From Sinohyriopsis cumingii (taxonomy: Eukaryota; Mollusca; Bivalvia; Unionida; Unionidae), in the NCBI GenBank assembly GCA_028554795.2, contig CM068835.1, positions 34,752,901 to 34,816,900 on the forward strand: DNA of 64,000 nt, given 5' to 3'. Both the position numbers and the translations under genes were made by a program. Position 1 is the stretch's first letter, and every line of letters starts with the position of its first letter. A model generated the notes under the pieces. That model was not told the origin of the DNA, did no database searches, and worked only from the letters and a program-made list of their open reading frames with translations. Positions 17,779-27,650 of the stretch are shown here, in pieces.

Positions 17779-18476
17779 ATGGCTACCTCTACTGTCTCTG
17801 CTCCCTCTTCCTCCACTGTCATCGACGAACATTTAGATCGTGCCAGTTCGAAGGCTTTATATCTTCGTCATCCCTTTAACATGCTCATTGCTGGACCTAG
17901 CGGTTCAGGCAAAACCGAATTTGTCAAACGTTTGATCGAACATAAACATCATTTGATCGATCGTCCACCTCAACGTATCGTGTGGTGTTACAAAGAGTGG
18001 CAATCGGCGTAACAGTCTCTTGCGAGAAAGTCAAGGCGATTCCATCGTATTTGTGGAAGGCATTCCTAACGAAGACGACGGAATCGTGTCTGACCCCCGT
18101 CAAACCCATTTGGTCATTTTTGACGACATGTTAGGAGAAGACGAAGAAGAAATTAAACTGGTTTACGTGCAAAGGGCATCATCGTAATGCCAGTGTCGTT
18201 TACAGCACTCAAAATTTGTTTCAACAAAGTAAAGCCCATCGCACCATCAGTCTCAATGCTCATTACGTGGTCTTGTTTAAAAGCCCTCGAGATAAATTGC
18301 AAGTGCAAGCCTTAGCCAAACAGTTCGGAATGCCTTGGCGCACTCAGGAGTACGACTATTTACTTGTCGATTTGAAACCTACTACCCCCGATGATTTGCG
18401 ATTTCATACCCATTTGTTTCACCACTGGTGTCAAGACGGAGGGCCTGTCCTGTACACGTCTCCATCCTCGACTTAA
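17779..18476 (+). pseudogene. A32/FtsK-type genome-packaging ATPase, frameshifted
   Basis: About 230 codons for the ATPase that would drive element DNA into capsids. Walker A is GPSGSGKTEF (near 17,895), Walker B is LVIFDDML (near 18,112), and a sensor-like VVYSTQNLFQQ follows near 18,200. The frame is closed by TAA at 18,010-18,012, then coding moves to another frame through Walker B and shifts again near 18,160 before ending at TAA 18,474-18,476. Its length matches small Polinton ATPases. It lies downstream of the BIR gene and 60 bases before the next ORF. Confidence 0.85.
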
Positions 18477-18491
18477 CCAACAAAACAAATC

Positions 18492-18499
18492 TATAAAAA
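18492..18499 (+). promoter_or_regulatory. TATA box of the basic core gene
   Basis: TATAAAAA stands 45 bases before the ATG at 18,537. Confidence 0.5.
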
Positions 18500-18536
18500 C
18501 CTCGGTCACTTTTGGTCTGTCTCACACAGCGTCAAC

Positions 18537-19646
18537 ATGGCGTCCCTTCAGTCTCATCTTTCCGTCAAATTGATTCGTGCCTTGTATGACATCAGTCGCG
18601 AAAAAAATCAACAAATATGTGCTCGTGTCTTTGAAGCCAGTCTCAAAGAAGTCTTACGATGGTTCACGGTGACAGCACGTAAATTACTGCAAGGCATCAT
18701 TCAGATTCCTCATCAAACCAAACGCTTTTTTGATAGAAACAAAGTCGCTCTGACCCAACTGGCCGATCGCCGCATCGACACTCAAACCAAAAAGCAAATC
18801 ATTTTGAAACATGGAGCAAGCGGTAATCTAGAAGGTGTCATCATTCGCTCCCTCTTAAGATGGGATCCTGATGCCCCCAAAGTTCTCCCCAAGAAAAAAA
18901 CCACTCCCAAAAAAGCCAAACGAAGTCCCACGAAGAAAAAAAGCAATGGTGTCCAGACCAGATCACCACGGCGGAAAAAGAAAAGCCCACCGAAAACAGC
19001 TTCTACTCGCAAGAGAGGCACTTCGGCCAGGACGCAACCTTACATTCGCAAACCACGACCTGCAACGACGGTGACCGCGTCTCCGGCAGCCTCGGGTTCA
19101 TCCACTTCTCCGTTGATGACCCCTTGGAAGCCCGTGTCTCCAAGAACTTCTCCTCCAGGGGTGACACCTTCCTCCTCTTTATCAGCAGTGTCAGATGCTC
19201 ACAAAGTACCTGCTCCCAAAATCCAAGTCCAAGAGAGATCGGGCATGTTAGAGAGTTTACTGGATTTGTCCTAGCCAGAACTGACTCGTTTTCGTCCGTT
19301 GCGAACCCCTCCACGAAGCGTGTTGCCTGTCCTCAAATTGCTACGACGTAAAGAAAATCAATGCCGACGCGTTCCAGCTCCTGATCTCCCAAAAGATGTC
19401 ACCACAAAGAAGTGCACACCAGCACTATCATCATTCTCCTGTCCAAAAAAAAAAGAGACAAAGACAGTCTCGTCATTCGACAAAGCGCTTAGCCAAGCAT
19501 CGACGTTACCCTTAGAAGACACCATCGTTCAAAGAAAAAGAGGAGTCCCCAAAAGGGAGGATTCCTTGGCGATTTTGGAAAACACAATGTCACCTTTAAG
19601 ACAAAGCAATAGTCAAAAAAAAAATGATAAAAGGGCGCGTCCTTAG
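18537..19646 (+). pseudogene. Large basic core-like protein, one in-frame stop
   Basis: The frame runs from ATG 18,537 to a TAG at 19,272-19,274 and continues open in the same frame to TAG 19,644-19,646, 370 codons in all. Residues 1-105 look folded and helical; a segment ending TKKQIILKHGA resembles ITIRQKKMLVQRGG of the next gene, so the two share a module. After residue 115 it is Lys/Arg/Pro/Ser-rich (KKTTPKKAKRSPTKKK), like a DNA-condensing core protein. A later part keeps the same composition. The exact role is unknown; a nucleic-acid-binding virion protein is the best guess. Confidence 0.6.
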
Positions 19647-19697
19647 TCATTGACGTTAGTGTATTTTTGATGAATGTCCCGGAACCAACAAGCAAAG

Positions 19698-20096
19698 ATG
19701 GCACCCTCTAGAAAACATTCCTCTTCTAAACCCTAAGGAAAGAAAAGGAAAGGACTGCCTCCTCGTTTAGTCAAATATGGGGACATGTTATCTGTCCTGT
19801 CCAAAGCTTCTCCACCCATGCGGAAAAAACTCATTCAAGCGGCCTCCAAAGATGTCATCGATACCGTGTGCGAAAGTTGTTTGAACGTTTTGAAAGATAC
19901 GATCCCTTTGTCCAAACACCAGAAACAATGCTTAGGCAAACATCGTCACGTTCTTCGCCAAATAGTTCAAAAGAAAATCACCATTCGTCAAAAGAAGATG
20001 TTGGTCCAACGTGGAGGAATTTTACACATCTTGTTAGGACCTTTGCTGAAAGGAGTCTTGGGAACCATGTTGGGAGTACTCGTGGGAGCAAGATAA
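19698..20096 (+). pseudogene. Small Polinton protein with hydrophobic Gly-rich tail, one in-frame stop
   Basis: 133 codons from ATG 19,698, with TAA at codon 12 and an open frame after it. A helical basic middle (SKHQKQCLGKHRHVLRQIV) leads to KKMLVQRGG and a hydrophobic Gly/Leu tail (LLGPLLKGVLGTMLGVLVGA). I know this family as a frequent companion of F54H12.2-like genes in cnidarian and mollusc genomes. The tail resembles membrane-active or virion-associated peptides, but no function has been shown that I know of. It is a probable distant paralogue of the N-terminal domain of the preceding gene. Confidence 0.65.
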
Positions 20097-20144
20097 AAAG
20101 GACCTCTGAAATCCCAAGATCTCAGACGTAACCCTTGACATCCA

Positions 20145-20837
20145 ATGGAAGGACAAAAACTAGCTTTAGTGACTTACAAAGGATGGATGGAATACCATCG
20201 TTGGCAAGAACAACGAACCCCGCATTTACCTCCCAATCCCCATCTGACCGAGATGTCTCAGTTACAACACGAATTGCAGTCCTTGATGGATGGCCAAGAT
20301 TTGTCCAAAACAGAAAAATCGCAAATGTACGGTCAACTCTTGCAACGACTGCAACTCTTTCACCAGAAAGCTTTAGACGAAACAGCTCTACCCACTCTGT
20401 AAGATTTTAAGACCTTGATGAAAAGTCCATCCCCCACACCACCGCCACCACCACCATTCCCAGTGGTCACGGGAGAGGCTACCCCACGAAGGCCTAAGGA
20501 AGAAGAGATACGAGAAGTTTTTCAAACACCGTCAGCAGCTCCCATTTCTAGTAAGTTTAAAGCATCCTTGTTGACCCCTTCCCCCACACCCCAACGAGAA
20601 GAAATGAAAGCTTGGGTTAAAAAGATGATGTCCACTCCCCCTTCGACAGAAGTGAGAAAAAAAAGAAGTGAAACCAGAAGTGAAAAAAAGGAAAAGAAAA
20701 CCAAAGCCATTCCCTTACCACCTCGACCACTAGCTTCGACTTCTACTCCCTTGGCTCATCGGACACGTAAATCCGTTTCCAAACCATCCTTACACCCTAT
20801 TCCAAGTAGCATCAGCGAAGAGTGGGTCACTTATTAA
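20145..20837 (+). pseudogene. Two-part coiled-coil and Pro/Ser/Lys-rich protein, one in-frame stop
   Basis: ATG 20,145 opens an 85-residue helical part (LTEMSQLQHELQSLM) ended by TAA at 20,400-20,402. The same frame continues at once with a Pro-rich tract (PSPTPPPPPPFP) and a Lys/Arg-rich tail to TAA 20,835-20,837, so the two parts are probably one 230-residue protein. The end overlaps the integrase start. A structural or scaffold role is possible from composition and place; no family is recognised. Confidence 0.55.
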
Positions 20838-21926
20838 CAAACAAAAAAGTGAAAAAGGTGTTAGCCAGTATTTACTACGATCCATCCAATCCTGCAGGTT
20901 ACGCAGGAGTTCAAAAATTGCATCGTGCTGCCAAAACTCGACTGAAAAGTCTCCGTTTACCTCAAGTACAACAATGGTTACAAGAACAAGCTACCTTCAC
21001 TTTACACAAAACCCATTCGATGCAAGTTTACCAAAAGTCGCACCCAAGTGGAAGGCATCGATCATCAATGGCAATCCGATTTAGCCGATGTCTCTCATTT
21101 GGCCACCTACAATGGTAGCTACAAATACTTGTTTTGTGTCATCGACGTCTTTTCCCAATTTGCCTGGGTCGTGCCATTGACTTCCAAATCGAGCAGCGAG
21201 TTAGTGCGAGCCCTGCAACAGGTGGCAAACCGACAAAGGCACCGAATTTCTGATCCAAGCTTTCCAAAAAGAATTAAAGAAACGTGACATTCATTTTTTA
21301 CCACCGAGAATCCTGAAACCAAAGAGAGTATCGTGGAACGTTTTCAACGCACTTTGAAAGAACGCATGTGGAAATATTTTACGCATCACCACACTCTGAT
21401 GTACATCGACATCTTGCCGCACCTGGAGCAAGCGTACAACCAATCTTACCATCGAAGCATTGGACGTGCCCCGCAAGAAGTGACTCCCGACAAGGAAGTG
21501 CTGGTTTCTGATTGCCTGTTTGGCACGTCCCCGACGAGGGCTGTCCTCAAGAAAAGTGGAGTGTTGACCGTAGGAGATTGGGTGCGCATTGGCAAAACCA
21601 AACCCACTTTTGACAAAGGTTACTTACCTAACTGGACCACTGAATTGTTTCGTGTCACTAGACGAGTGCATGGTCGTCATCCTGCCGTCTATAAATTGGA
21701 AGACATGAACGGAGAAGTGTTAAAAGGAACGTTTTGCTTACCCGAGTTACAACGTGTCACCAAAAAAAGAAGACGACGTGTACGATATCGAAAGCATTCT
21801 CGAACGCAGAACCCGTAAAGTTGGTAAACGACGTGTCAAAGAAGTCAAAGTACGTTAGAAAGGATATCCACCCAGTTTTGATTCTTGGATCGACGCTTCG
21901 CAAGTCATCGACTATAAAAAGAAATG
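20822..21926 (+). pseudogene. Polinton-type retroviral-like integrase with chromodomain, frameshifted
   Basis: About 368 codons. The N-terminal region (YYDPSNPAGYAGVQKLH) is typical of the F54H12.3-like family. The RVE core shows D1 in WQSDLADV (21,069-21,092), the IDVFSQFAWVVPL strand, D2 in TDKGTEF (near 21,228) and the Glu in SIVERFQRTLK (near 21,330), D2 and Glu being 35 residues apart once breaks are allowed for. The SH3-like and chromodomain-like parts follow, as in copy 1. Frameshifts lie near 21,010-21,050, 21,215 and 21,297, and another near 21,765; a TAG is at about 21,857. The stop is TGA 21,924-21,926. The gene may start by ATG or GTG near 20,822. Confidence 0.85.
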
Positions 21927-21932
21927 ACCATC

Positions 21933-22358
21933 ATGCCCTTTCACACAGACTCAGTTACTGCTACCACTCCTTCGCCCAGTTCTTCTCTGCAAGATTTATA
22001 GAAACAACCCGTGTGGGTGTGGTGTGGAGAACGTGTGCCTAAAACGCAAATCGTCTTTTTCTGTCAAATCTTCGTGGTGTATTGTGTCATCGGTGCAGCC
22101 ATTGCCAATTTGAGTTTGCAACAAGGAGACAAACAATTGTGGACCATTTTATTAAGCAGTTGCATCGGTTACCTGCTTCCCAATCCCTCCCTGAAATTCA
22201 CTTCGAACGGGAACAACGGGAACCTTGTGTCCAGTACCAGTGCCAGTCACCACTCCAACAACAACAACATTAGCCCCATTTTGGGCGTAGACACTCCTCT
22301 GACTTCCAGTAACCCCTCGGACAACCAAAAACTCTGGAATTATTATGAGTCGCCCTAA
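21933..22358 (+). pseudogene. Small membrane protein of the late block, copy 2, one in-frame stop
   Basis: It starts at ATG 21,933, with TAG at 21,999-22,001, after which the frame is open to TAA 22,356-22,358. The hydrophobic core (QIFVVYCVIGAAIANLSL, then LWTILLSSCIGYLLP) is identical over long stretches to copy 1, and this copy shows the second hydrophobic segment uninterrupted. An Asn/Ser-rich tail follows. Two membrane-spanning segments are likely. The end overlaps the next gene. Confidence 0.7.
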
Positions 22359-23271
22359 CCAATTTTACTTAACCTTTCCCAGTGACAGTTCCATGAACGT
22401 GTTTCCCAATAACACTTTGTGCTGTTACACGGTCAAATTACCTCAGAACATTCAATTAGATCACGAAACCCACTGGGAAGTGGCTTTAGTGGAAATCATT
22501 CACCCGACCCAAGTCCTCAATGTCCTTCCCAATCAAAAATTTTTCAGTGGAAGTTCATGACGAGCAAATGCAAAAGTACTTGAATACTTTAAAATATGAC
22601 AATAAAACCTATAATGAACAAACTCAAAAGTGGACCTACCACTTGTTCGTTCCCCCAGGCTATTATTTTAGTGGTCAACATTTAGTGAGCACCATTGCCT
22701 CCCGATTTGATGTCGTGTTTCTTAAAGCTCTGGAAAGTGTCAGAAAAAGTGTCACCCTGGAGTACCACAAAGCAGCTCGTCGCTTCCTGATGAAATTTTT
22801 GACGGGGGTAAAATCATGTCTATTTTATTTTGTCCTGAATTGTTTGACATGTTGAGCGGGCAGATCGATATGAGGATGACCATGATGAAGAAAAACGAAT
22901 TACCAGTCATTTCCGACAATGATTATTTTACCAAGTTATTTCGTTTTCCAGTAGAAATGAACCAAGATTTGAATTTGATCTTTGTGTACTCCGATGTGGT
23001 GGAGTACAATGTGGTGGGACACGCCTCCGTACCGTTACTGCGTGTTATTCCTTTCAAAGTGGATTCTGCCACGGTCACGGATGAGGAAGGTGGAAACACT
23101 TATCACGTTCACCACGAAATTGTACATCTTCATTATTTGCCGGTCAGTAAGTTGTATTTTGACACTGTCAACATTGCTATAAGAGGAGATCTGGGACAAA
23201 ACATTACATTCACCAAAGGAAAAGTCACAGTGAAACTCCATTTTCGAAAACGGTTCTCTAACGAGTTGTAA
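22345..23271 (+). pseudogene. Penton-like minor capsid protein candidate, copy 2, frameshifted
   Basis: It starts FYLTFPSDSSMNVFPNN at ATG 22,345 and ends at TAA 23,269-23,271. Frameshifts near 22,545 and 22,805 split it into three pieces; the last (22,816-23,271) is long and clean. It aligns along its whole length with the transposon-split gene of copy 1 and shows the original sequence at the transposon target site (near 22,707). The role is inferred from position in the block. Confidence 0.6.
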
Positions 23272-23274
23272 GTC

Positions 23275-23706
23275 ATGTATCCAGTGTACCGAGCAGTTGC
23301 TCGACAGCAAGAACATGGTTTAGGAGATATGTTAAAATCGGCCTTTTGTTCGGTGGCTTCCATTTGAAACCGATGGTGACACGAGGATTACACGCCTTGA
23401 AAGATGCCGCACTGACGCAAGGCAAAGAATGTCTCCAAAATGTCATCATCGACAAACAAAACCTTAAGAAGCCTTCTTGAGGGTAGGCAAAAATGTCTTA
23501 TTGCAAACAGGCAAAGACCTTTTGGGTCGATGAGAAACTCGTGTAAATGCCCTGAGCACTAGCGAGTCAGGCATTCCTACTTCCCTGACGACACAGCAAC
23601 GACAAGGCAGAAAAAGACGAAGAAGAAAACACCCTTTTACAAGACTTCACACTTCTAAAGCTAGAAAGACAACGAAAAGAAGAACTTAGACGTTTTCGAT
23701 TATTAA
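23275..23706 (+). pseudogene. Basic core protein, copy 2, frameshifted
   Basis: ATG 23,275 and the amphipathic start (HGLGDMLKSAF) match copy 1. Small deletions near 23,355 and 23,465 shift the frame, and the Arg/Lys-rich tail (RQGRKRRRRKHPF in the right frame) is still readable before TAA 23,704-23,706. Confidence 0.6.
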
Positions 23707-23724
23707 AGTATTAGAAACAGAAAA

Positions 23725-25050
23725 ATGATGCACCGAGAGTCTTGCGCCTGTTCCAAGTCAGAACTGGATCTGTCTGCCATGCCACCCACCATGATGACGA
23801 TGCAAGAATCCCAGTGGGTGGAATTTCATCCCGTCTCCTCTTTGATGGATTCAGCTCCCATTGAATTGGATATCAAAGGTCAGCCCGAAGATTACATCGA
23901 TCTGAATAGCAGTTACATGTACTTGAAAGTCTAAGTGATCAAAACAGACAAAACTAATCCAGGAGCCGATGCTAGAGTAGCTCCTGTCAACAATTTCATG
24001 CATTTCTTGTTCAGAGAAGTGGACTTGTACTTGAATAACAAACTGGTCATCAGCAGCATGGATACTTACCCTTATCGAGCGTACCTGGAAAATCTCTTGA
24101 CGTACGGAAAAGAAGCCAAGAATACTCATCTGGATGCTTGCGTGGTATGGAAACCTGACACATCGGGTGAGAACACGTTTAACGACACAGTTCTGACAGC
24201 AGATGACGATCCTCACAATGTGTGGTTTAATGACCGTCGTAAGAAAATTCTGCAAGGACGTAGCTTAGAACTATTGGATCGTTTGCATTTAGGCATGTGG
24301 TTACAAGAAACGTATTTGCTGAACGGCGTGGATATCAGCCTGAGACTGAATCGTAGTACTGCTGCTTTCCATTTGATGGCCCATGCCAACGAATACAAAA
24401 CTATCATTCAAGAAGCCAGGCTCTACGTGCGTCGTGTGGAAGTGTTACCTAAAGTGGGAAATGACATCAGTCACACTTTGAGCAGAACGACCGCCAAGTA
24501 TCCTATACGAAGAGTGGAAGTGAAAATGTTCACTATTCCTGCTGGACAACGATCCATGATCGAAGATCATCTGTTCCAAGGACAATTACCCAAACGTTTG
24601 ATCATTGGCATCGTCAAGAATTCAGCCTTCAAAAGACTTCACAACGAAAACCCTTTCCAGTTTCAACATTACAATGTAGCCAAAATCTAAGTCAGTCGCG
24701 ATTGCAAGACCTTGTGTACCAGACCCTTTGAGCCTAAGTTTGGTGACAGGAATTATTTGAGATCGTACTTGTCCCTGTACGAAGCCACGGAGCAGTTAGG
24801 GACCAACACCAGTCACGGTATTTCGTACGACGATTATGCAGGAGGCTATGCTTTGTGGGCATTTGATTTCACTCCCGACCAAGGTAGCGACGAGGGACAT
24901 TTCCACCCTATAAAATCAGGCCAGATTCGTGTGGAACTTCATTTTGCGAATCCAATACCCCCAGATAACACAGTGAACGTCATCATGTATGCAGAATTTG
25001 ACAATACGATAGAAATCAACAGTTTGAGAGAAGTCATTCTAGACTATTAG
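23725..25050 (+). pseudogene. Major capsid protein candidate, copy 2, two in-frame stops
   Basis: 442 codons from ATG 23,725 to TAG 25,048-25,050 in one continuous frame, interrupted by TAA at 23,932-23,934 (CAA in copy 1) and TAA at 24,688-24,690 (GAA in copy 1). The stops are at other positions than in copy 1, so the two copies died independently. It is 8 codons longer than copy 1, the difference lying in variable stretches near 24,160-24,230 and 24,950. The strongest conservation is in the central region and the C-terminus. Confidence 0.7.
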
Positions 25051-25055
25051 AAGCC

Positions 25056-25532
25056 ATGGAAGACTGTTCTCCCTCTTTACCTAGTGGAGAATCTTTGAGG
25101 ATGGAATGTGAGGAGACCGTGGAAGGAGAATCCCAAGACAAAGACGGAAAGGACATCGTGATCAAGTCGAGATGGCCAGAACAAGAACAGCAATTGGTCT
25201 CCTGCTGTGCTACATACTTGGCAGAAACAATTACGATATGGATGAAGAACGATTACTGTGGATGTCAAAACATCAGACAAGAAGAAAAATTCGACGAATA
25301 TCTGGACGAAGCGTGGAGTCTCATGCATGAAAAAGATGTGTTACATCGGTGGCATAAAGACTTGCGTGAACATTCCTGTCCTCCACTAACGACTCAAGAG
25401 ATCCACTACATCGAAGCCCTCTTGGATAAGAGTGGGAAGACAAAACGAAGAAACGGTTACTTGTTAGACAAATTCAAAGAGAAAGTCCGAATCGAATTGA
25501 TCACTTATTATCACCAAAAGAATATTTTTTGA
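25056..25532 (+). CDS. Acidic conserved protein of the late block, copy 2
   Basis: Intact frame of 158 residues from ATG 25,056, 5 bases after the capsid gene. It keeps the acidic start, CGCQN, DEYLDEAWSLM and LREHSCPPLTTQEIH of copy 1, with a 12-15 residue deletion in the middle. Its C-terminus runs into the edge of the protease deletion, so the last five residues differ. The function is unknown. Confidence 0.7.
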   Translation: MEDCSPSLPSGESLRMECEETVEGESQDKDGKDIVIKSRWPEQEQQLVSCCATYLAETITIWMKNDYCGCQNIRQEEKFDEYLDEAWSLMHEKDVLHRWHKDLREHSCPPLTTQEIHYIEALLDKSGKTKRRNGYLLDKFKEKVRIELITYYHQKNIF

Positions 25533-25712
25533 CTTATTTTGATCGTCATTCTTCTAGAAACGATGACAAAGTATATCGATGGTTTTGTGACCATTATACT
25601 TATCTTTTGTCTTTTAGCTATGAAATGTAGTATACATCAATGACTCAATGACTTTCCACACTGGAAATCTCAATTTCATTCACCATGTTGTCAACCCTGT
25701 CCAAAATAGAGT
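25533..25712 (+). pseudogene. Remnant of the adenain-type protease, 3' end only
   Basis: Directly after the acidic gene the sequence matches the last quarter of the copy 1 protease (ATCGATGGTTTTGTGACCAT is shared) and its 3' flank. About 410 bases with the His, acidic and Cys catalytic regions are missing. A copy with this deletion could mature capsids only with a protease supplied by another element. Confidence 0.7.
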
Positions 25713-25827
25713 GTTAGTTGAAAAAACGTTAGTGAGTTAAATTGAATGGCTAGTGTTAAAATATTGTGAGTTGAATTATATGGTTATTGTTAACAATTTT
25801 GTTACTTGTTAGTGTTAAGTTATTTTG

Positions 25828-25833
25828 AATAAA
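25828..25833 (+). terminator. Poly(A) signal ending the late gene block, copy 2
   Basis: AATAAA in the same setting as at 7184-7189 of copy 1, followed by TTTTGTGTTTCG and an A-run. Confidence 0.6.
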
Positions 25834-25961
25834 AAATTTTGTGTTTCGAAAAAAAATGCCTTTGTCATTTGTTTGGCTATGGGTATCGTGATTCATGCTC
25901 TTTGACTTCTCTCTATCCCTCACATGACACTATTTGAACGTTCCGACTCGAAAACCGTGTA

Positions 25962-25999
25962 GGGATGTTTTCCTTCGCGTCCGAGCTTTGACCATAAAA
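25962..25999 (+). promoter_or_regulatory. Shared early-type promoter motif, copy P6
   Basis: GGGATGTTTTCC, TTCGCGTCCGAGCTTTGAC and CATAAAA, about 57 bases before ATG 26,052. Confidence 0.7.
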
Positions 26000-26051
26000 C
26001 CGGGGCAATCTCCAGTCTGACCATCCATTGTTGACGAGACATCAGTGAAGA

Positions 26052-26435
26052 ATGAGTAACAGAATAAGCAAACTGATGGAACTCCAGATACACCTGGAAA
26101 ACGTCAGGCGTCTCCTGAATGAGCTGACAGCGGAGACCATTGTAGAAGAAGGAAGAATGAAAGAGGAGGAGCAGAGAAGAAAGAAAGAAGAGGAGGAAAA
26201 GAAGAGAGGAATCAGGTTTCACCCTAGGATGAGACCTAGACAAGGACAGCATCCTAGACTACGGGATAGAAGAAGAAGAAGACAGATGGAAGTTTTCGTT
26301 ATCCCAGAAACTGAAGATTTCGGTACTGAGGCTACTCATCAAGACTCTGCACTCCCAACCACAAGGGTAAATTGGGAAGGGGATTCGAGCAGACGATGCG
26401 TGTGCGGTGCCAGACCTGGAAGATGCCAGCATTAG
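26052..26435 (+). CDS. Small gene D, homologue of gene B in copy 1
   Basis: 127 residues. The N-terminal helix RISKLMELQIHLENVRRLL and the C-terminal RRCVCGARPGRCQH match gene B; the Glu/Lys/Arg coiled coil is followed by an Arg-rich insert (residues about 57-80) not present in gene B. Conservation of both ends across diverged element copies argues for selection on the protein in the past. P6 lies upstream, and a histone-type stem-loop begins 33 bases after the stop. The function is unknown; the Cys/His end might bind zinc. Confidence 0.65.
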   Translation: MSNRISKLMELQIHLENVRRLLNELTAETIVEEGRMKEEEQRRKKEEEEKKRGIRFHPRMRPRQGQHPRLRDRRRRRQMEVFVIPETEDFGTEATHQDSALPTTRVNWEGDSSRRCVCGARPGRCQH

Positions 26436-26467
26436 CCAGGAGACTCTGAAGTTCAAAAAAAAACAAC

Positions 26468-26505
26468 AGCCATTTTCAGGGCTACCCAAAACTCTAGAAA
26501 AGAGA
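26468..26505 (+). terminator. Histone-mRNA-type 3' stem-loop and downstream purine element, gene D
   Basis: AGCCAT / TTTC / AGGGCT at 26,468-26,483 with one mismatched pair, A-rich lead, ACCCA after it and GAAAAGAGA at 26,497-26,505. Confidence 0.7.
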
Positions 26506-26573
26506 TACTATTCCATTTGCCAATGGGTGTGAGTGTGAAGCAGTGTGATTATAAGCATTCCATTCCTGATGTA

Positions 26574-26575
<2 letters not shown>

Positions 26576-26606
<31 letters not shown>
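26576..26606. repeat. (GT)n microsatellite
   Basis: About 15 GT units just past the right end of Polinton copy 2. Confidence 0.9.
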
Positions 26607-27117
26607 TTTGGATTTTTTAACGTAACTGTAACAATTTTTCAGTCATATCGCTATGATGTCTGCAGTGTGGCAGTCTAGCATTGGGGCATCAAATGATATC
26701 CTTTACGGAGGTTAAAGTTAGGCGACATTATTATTGACTGAAACTAGTAAATTAAGTCTAGTAAATTAAGAGTGGCGCCCATGACGTCACATTAACTTTC
26801 TTAGACTTTACTGAAAATTAGCAGTGTTTTCCCTAAGAGGCAGCCACTATTGAAAATAATGTTTTAATTACTAAATTACATTTATTGAACAAAATATCAA
26901 TTTAATGTGTAATAACATACCATTCTTGGTATTTTACTTTCCAAAATTTGACCAAAGTTTAACTTTAACTTTCATACAGAAACCATGTCAACGTTTCAAT
27001 TATAAGCAAGCAGTTGTCCACAGATTGCCAAATATTGTATCTGCTCAGACTACATGTCCTGCTAAAAGTGTACTAGGTACCATCAATGTGGCTTTCTCAT
27101 CTTCAGCTTCAAAATCT
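26607..27117. other. Intergenic spacer, nothing recognised
   Basis: AT-rich; a short doubled phrase (AGTAAATTAAG, near 26,750) is the only structure seen. Confidence 0.4.
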
Positions 27118-27650
27118 TGAAAGAACTAGCCTGTATGACAGCACATAGCTCTAGCCTATATGACAGACCATTGACAGCCCATAGCGATAGCCTATATGAC
27201 AGCCCATATACATGGCATATATAACTGCCCAAATACATAGACTACCTGAAAGCTCACATACAGCCTATATGACAGCATATAGACAGGTCTATATGACAGT
27301 CCATAGACAGCCTATATGACAGTTTATAGACATAGCCTATATTACAGCCCATATTCATAGCCTATATGACAGCCCATGAGACAGTCTATACGAAAGCCGA
27401 TATAGATAGCCTATATGACAGCCCATCGAAATAGACTATATAACAGCCCATATGTATAGTTTATATGACAACCCACATGACAGTCTATATGACGGTTCAT
27501 ATACATAGCCTATATGACAGCCCATATTCATAGCCAATGACAGCCCAGAGACAGAGCCTATACAGCAACTCATAGAGATAGCCTAGATGACAGCCCATAG
27601 ATATAGCTTATATGACAACTCATAGAGATAGCCTATATGACAGCTACTAT
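27118..27650. repeat. Minisatellite of about 22-26 bp units
   Basis: Roughly twenty imperfect units built on GCCTATATGACAGCCCATA. Unit length and sequence vary, so the array is old. Confidence 0.8.

Larger units (their letters stand above)
12283..26530 (+). mobile_element. Polinton/Maverick (adintovirus-like) element, copy 2, near complete
   Basis: All genes lie on the plus strand: polymerase B, BIR protein, packaging ATPase, three core/structural genes, integrase, membrane protein, penton-like protein, core protein, capsid candidate, acidic protein, a protease remnant and one small gene. Most are broken by stops or frameshifts, so it is a fossil. Base composition is visibly less AT-rich than the host DNA that follows. 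Left and right limits are drawn at the first and last element-specific motifs; a block resembling the histone downstream element occurs inverted near the left end (12,484-12,527). Confidence 0.85.
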
